Part shown: piece after piece, positions 60,809 to 64,000 of the stretch
Numbering within the stretch: position 1 is the stretch's first letter
How the letters are laid out: the number at the start of each line of letters is the position of its first letter
NCBI GenBank assembly: GCA_025716815.1
Contig: JAIXMN010000009.1
Span: 248,001-312,000, forward strand
DNA from: Dichotomocladium elegans
Lineage: Eukaryota; Mucoromycota; Mucoromycetes; Mucorales; Lichtheimiaceae
Reading direction: 5' to 3'
DNA length: 64,000 nt
Made by a program: the position numbers and the translations under genes
Notes under the pieces: model-generated
Seen by the model: only the letters and a program-made list of their open reading frames with translations
What the model was told of the DNA's origin: nothing
Databases searched by the model: none

Positions 60809-61205
60809 GGTGTGTGGAAAAAGAAAAAATAAAGTAGACCGCCGACAACACTTTCAGTGTTGCCAGGGCCACCTCAACCAAAAAGCTCCTCCCCATCAAC
60901 ACCCCCCCCCGCACCCTCGGTATAAACCCAGACATCCCTTTTGACACATTGTCAGCTGAGGCTCATTCAGTGTTCAATAACATGGCAAGACTGATGTGTC
61001 CTCTATCCGCCCGATTGAGTGACAGCAAAAGAAGACTATGTGCCACAAGACTCTCTGTCATTAGTGGACAAGGATGGGAGAAGGAATTGCTTTTTATCCA
61101 TGCGGGGTTTAAGAAGACGGTTATCACCATGGAGGCCATACCAGAATAAAAAGCAAAGCAGAGCAGTGCTTCTCTTCTTCACTCTTTCTTTTTCCCTTTC
61201 TTGTC
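60809..61205. other. Shared upstream region of methyltransferase and peroxiredoxin genes
   Basis: 397 nt between divergent starts, with a C-run (60901-60911) and TATAAA at 60921-60926 on +. It should carry both promoters. Confidence 0.5.
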
Positions 61206-61962
61206 ATGGTAAGAGTTGAAGAAGGGTGTATCCCATTTCATGTTTATTTACAGATATCCCCTCTCCTTAGTCTATCAAAGTCGGTGATATTGTGAGTATG
61301 CTACGGTCTCTCCCACTTTATCAACCAGAAAAGCGATTAATAATCCCTATTCCATTTGAAGATCCCAGACGGCGTTCTTCATTATGTCCCTTATGACCCC
61401 AACGAATCTCTTGTGGCCTGCCCTCGGTAATATTAAAAGTGCGGAAGGGGAAAGCATATTATAGTTTACTGAAGCTCAGTCCTATCGCAAGGCCTTTGCC
61501 TTACAAGATTCATGAGCAGCTCAAAGACAAAAAGGCTGTGATCTTTGCTATTCCTGGTAATCCTTCGAAAAAAATAAAGAAAAAAAAAGCTCATATGTGA
61601 TACTAGGTCCCTTTACACCTGCGTGCTCTGAGCAGCATGTTCCTGGCTTCTTGCACGCCGCGGACGCGCTCCAAGCGAAAGGCGTCAGTACGATTATTTG
61701 TGTGTCTGCAGTCGACGGATTCATTATGAATGCATTCGGCAAAGTCAGTGGGGTGAAGGATAAGATCATCATGGCGGGCGATGGCAATGCATCGTTTGCC
61801 AAAGCGCTCGGTCTCACCCAGGATTTAAGCAAGGGCGGCCTCGGGATACGCACCAAGCGTTTTGCCATTGTGCTCGATAACCTCAAGGTTATCTATGTGG
61901 GTGTCGAGACAGCTCCGGGCGTGAATGTATCAAGCGCAGAAGTTGTCCTAGCAAAGCTGTGA
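61206..61962 (+). CDS. Type II peroxiredoxin (Ahp1/PRX5-like)
   Basis: Thiol peroxidase reducing hydroperoxides with thioredoxin or glutaredoxin. Exons 61206-61208, 61271-61291, 61362-61426, 61492-61556 and 61607-61962 give 169 aa. The first coding exon is the ATG alone, followed at once by a GTAAGA donor. The next exon supplies SIKVGDI. Motifs: IPDGVLHYVPYDP, VIFAIPGPFTPACSEQH with peroxidatic Cys58, ICVSAVDGFIMNAFGK, MAGDGNASFAKALGL and GIRTKRFAIVLDNLKV. Cys28 (LVACPRP) occupies the place of the N-terminal resolving cysteine of Ahp1-like enzymes. There is no mitochondrial presequence and the end (LAKL) is not a strict peroxisomal SKL-type signal, though AKL is a common PTS1 variant, so peroxisomal location is possible. 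Confidence 0.94.
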
Positions 61963-61972
61963 GCTGACAAAG

Positions 61973-62010
61973 AAAGAGAGAGAGAGAGAGAGAGACACTT
62001 GCGCGCGCGC
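61973..62010. repeat. GA run and GC run after the peroxiredoxin gene
   Basis: (GA)n at 61973-61995, then an alternating GC stretch at 62001-62010. Confidence 0.85.
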
Positions 62011-62104
62011 CAGGGGAAAAATAAAAGGGCTGTTACAGAACGCTTCAAGTAACTCAAACCGTCTATTACTTTTTCATTTTCGTTTTCTTTTTATAAAAAA
62101 AAAA

Positions 62105-62367
62105 ATGTCCCCAAGAGAATCCGGTGAAGAACGGATTAATTCTCGCAGCTCAAAACCACCCCTCAAAAAGAAGAGGTCGAGTCGCAAAAGAATTACGGTT
62201 CTGCCACCATTACGGGATCACCCTGGAGGTATAGGCACTCTGGTCTCTGAATGACTCATGCTTTGTCAACGAACAGCACACAAGTTGCTACTTAGAAGAA
62301 AAACACAGACACAAGCCATAAGACTCGCAAACGTGTTCCTCCCTGACAAAGGATCTAAGGCAAAGAC
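62105..62367 (+). CDS. Small basic protein, 5' exons only resolved
   Basis: Exon 1 (62105-62228) encodes MSPRESGEERINSRSSKPPL, then KKKRSSRKR and ITVLPPLRDHPG, and meets a GTATAG donor. Exon 2 starts at 62277 and continues AHKLLLRRKTQTQAIRLANV, then FLPDKGSKAK. The region after about 62367 is ambiguous: a downstream stretch (62495-62604) can encode AAPTDRPIQIRNTTKAATNR with RLAKQNYIL, but I could not fix the joining splice. The KKKR...RKR cluster suggests a nuclear or nucleolar protein. No family is recognised. It converges with the TMEM94-like gene. Confidence 0.45.
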
Positions 62368-62655
62368 GTGTATAACTATAAAAGAAAAAAAAAACTTTTC
62401 GGTCCAGGAAACCGGCTTTTATCTTCTTTTGGCTGTGACTGCTACGAAACCAGGGTTTTTTTTTTTTTTTTTATATATATAAAAAAAGGGCAAGGCTGCT
62501 CCGACAGACAGACCGATTCAGATTAGAAATACGACAAAGGCAGCCACTAATAGACCCATCTATGCTTCCTTTGGGAGATTGGCCAAGCAAAACTACATTC
62601 TATAAACTGTTCTTTTCTCTTTCTCTCTCTCAGTGCGTGTGTACCCGGTGGATAT

Positions 62656-64000
62656 TTACAGGGGCGAATGCATCCCGAGCTATGGATTTCTTATTAGAAT
62701 ATAACCATGTCTCCTGCACACATATGGAAGACCGCCTTACCTTGGTACTAAACTCCAGCTTGGAACGCTTCTGAAATCGCGTAAATTCCTTATTGTCATG
62801 AATCTTGACCGCTTCCTGGATGGGAAGCAAAACAACGGGCCAGACGAATCCTAGAAAATAAACGTACCAGGGCACGTTCGACAGGCGGAATGGACCGTGC
62901 ACCAACGAGACTGCGCAAAAGACGAATTGAAGGATAATGGTGAGGAAAAACGCCCCTACCCATACTCTGTTCTTGAATGGAGGCGAGTGAAGCATCGAAA
63001 AAGTTCGATACAAAAAGGTTGGGGACATCCACGCAAGGCACCACACAAATGACACAAGCATAAAGTTTTGGGCATAGAGGACACCCCATTGCTGTTCATG
63101 GCTCCAATGCAGCCAACCATGCTGTCCAAATCCCCCAAAAGCGGCCGACGCGGGTATGCGGAGGATGTGAACTAGCGTCCTGTACCATCACACACCGCTG
63201 TTAGGATATCGGGTTCTTTTGTTCCGACTTGTGGCCTTACTTACAATACATAAATGATAAGGCACATGATAATGAGCGGCAGGAACCGCAGGATGAAATA
63301 AACCAGGAACCGCTTCAAGCCGGTCAGATGATCAATGTTTTTCCCTACAGAAGATAACACACATGAGTGTGTTTGTCTACGAGTAAAACTTGCATGTATG
63401 TATGTCAAAATACATACCAGGCATGAGAAGCATAATGTTATCATCATGCGGGGTAAAGAGCATTGATAAGCTCAGGAGAGGAAGAATGATCCACATGATC
63501 CACAGAATCTGATAGCCAGTAAGCGTCGGGGGGAGCAGCATGCAGGACGCCAAGAGCTGAGTCAATGTCAGAGTCAAGCAACACCCTACATAGAATGCAA
63601 AGCCCTGTAATATAATACACATCGTTAACCATCTGTCACTATAAAACAAGAGCAAACCAACTCACCATACGTATGCTGCTTAACAAGCGTCGCGCGTCTC
63701 GAATCATTTGGGTCACTGCATACAAGCTTGTCTCGTACTGCATGAACAACCCACAAGGAAGACTCACCAGTGACGCGCCTGTAGCCAGCGGTGGTTGCTT
63801 TCCACCTATCGAGAGCCGCCCTTTGTTCTGTGCACGCGTATACATGGGTTCCATCGCAATGCTCATATCCGAAATTGCAAAAGACACAGTATTCTTGGTG
63901 TTAAGCGCATTGCCTATGCAGCATACGACCTCGCCATATTCTTGGAATACCCGGATCATTTCTTTGATAGCCCGAGGAGTGCAATCGGCAAATAACGAGA
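62656..64000 (-). CDS. TMEM94-like multi-pass membrane protein, C-terminal part (5' end beyond window)
   Basis: P-type-ATPase-related ER membrane protein family; animal TMEM94 has been linked to ER magnesium handling. Exons from the right edge are 64000-63666, 63604-63418, 63344-63245, 63179-62741 and 62679-62656, which keep frame to the end. Visible motifs: DCTPRAIKEMIRVFQEYGEVVCCIG and ISDMSIAMEP resemble the hinge of a P-type ATPase (where GDGxND would be). LYAVTQMIRDARRLLSSI follows, then about six membrane segments (FYVGCCLTLTLTQLLASCMLL, FLVYFILRFLPLIIMCLIIYV, VSFVWCLAWM, FFLTIILQFVFCAVSL, VYFLGFVWPVVLLPI). It ends in KLEFSTKLGMHSPL, the family's usual type of tail. The phosphorylation domain lies outside the window. 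Confidence 0.87.

Overview
The window reads as nuclear DNA of a filamentous fungus, most likely an early-diverging one (Mucoromycota-like). Seen directly: genes are dense, with about 130 short introns by my hand splicing, mostly 50-100 nt with GTAAGT-type donors. A Zn(II)2Cys6 regulator, a Nim1/Gin4-type septin-linked kinase, Spt3 and a myosin II heavy chain point to fungi. TMEM94-like, CIN85/CD2AP-like, ABHD10-like and MFSD6-like proteins are better known from animals and early fungi than from yeasts. I saw no tRNA, rRNA, CRISPR array, recognisable transposon or virus. Exon chains were checked by adding exon lengths. For nearly all complete genes the total is a whole number of codons, e.g. 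POL1 with 20 exons and 1466 aa.

Layout: 1-10.3 kb, all minus: myosin II heavy chain (tail runs off the left edge), a triple-SH3 adaptor, a small secreted protein and arginyltransferase ATE1. 10.9-16.8 kb: nucleoporin Nup82/Nup88 (+), a membrane-anchored SRPBCC-type protein (-) divergent from polyQ-bearing SPT3 (+), and RNase P/MRP subunit POP7 (-). 16.8-21.9 kb is a 5-kb gene-poor stretch with a G-quadruplex motif and hairpins. 21.9-33.7 kb: Gin4-type kinase (-), Zn2Cys6 regulator (-), ABHD10-like hydrolase (-), a micro-gene (+) and a long unrecognised protein (-). 35.3-40.6 kb, all +: MFSD6-like transporter and a tandem pair of RBR ubiquitin ligases. 40.9-47 kb: coiled-coil protein, two micro-ORFs and a C2H2 factor. 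47.6-55.9 kb: DNA polymerase alpha (-) head to head with ASNSD1-type asparagine synthetase (+). 56.5-64 kb: RRM protein (+), DUF185/NDUFAF7-type methyltransferase (-), type II peroxiredoxin (+), a small basic protein (+) and the C-terminal part of a TMEM94-like membrane protein (-, runs off the right edge).

The genes are mostly housekeeping functions without an obvious pathway cluster. Neighbouring genes could touch the same processes (myosin II and SH3 adaptor in cortical actin; two RBR ligases), but that is inference. The clearest unusual signal is at splicing level: seven introns are best explained as GC-AG introns, all with donor GCAAGT. One sits inside the myosin coiled coil. Another is the counterpart of a GT-AG intron in the neighbouring RBR paralogue.
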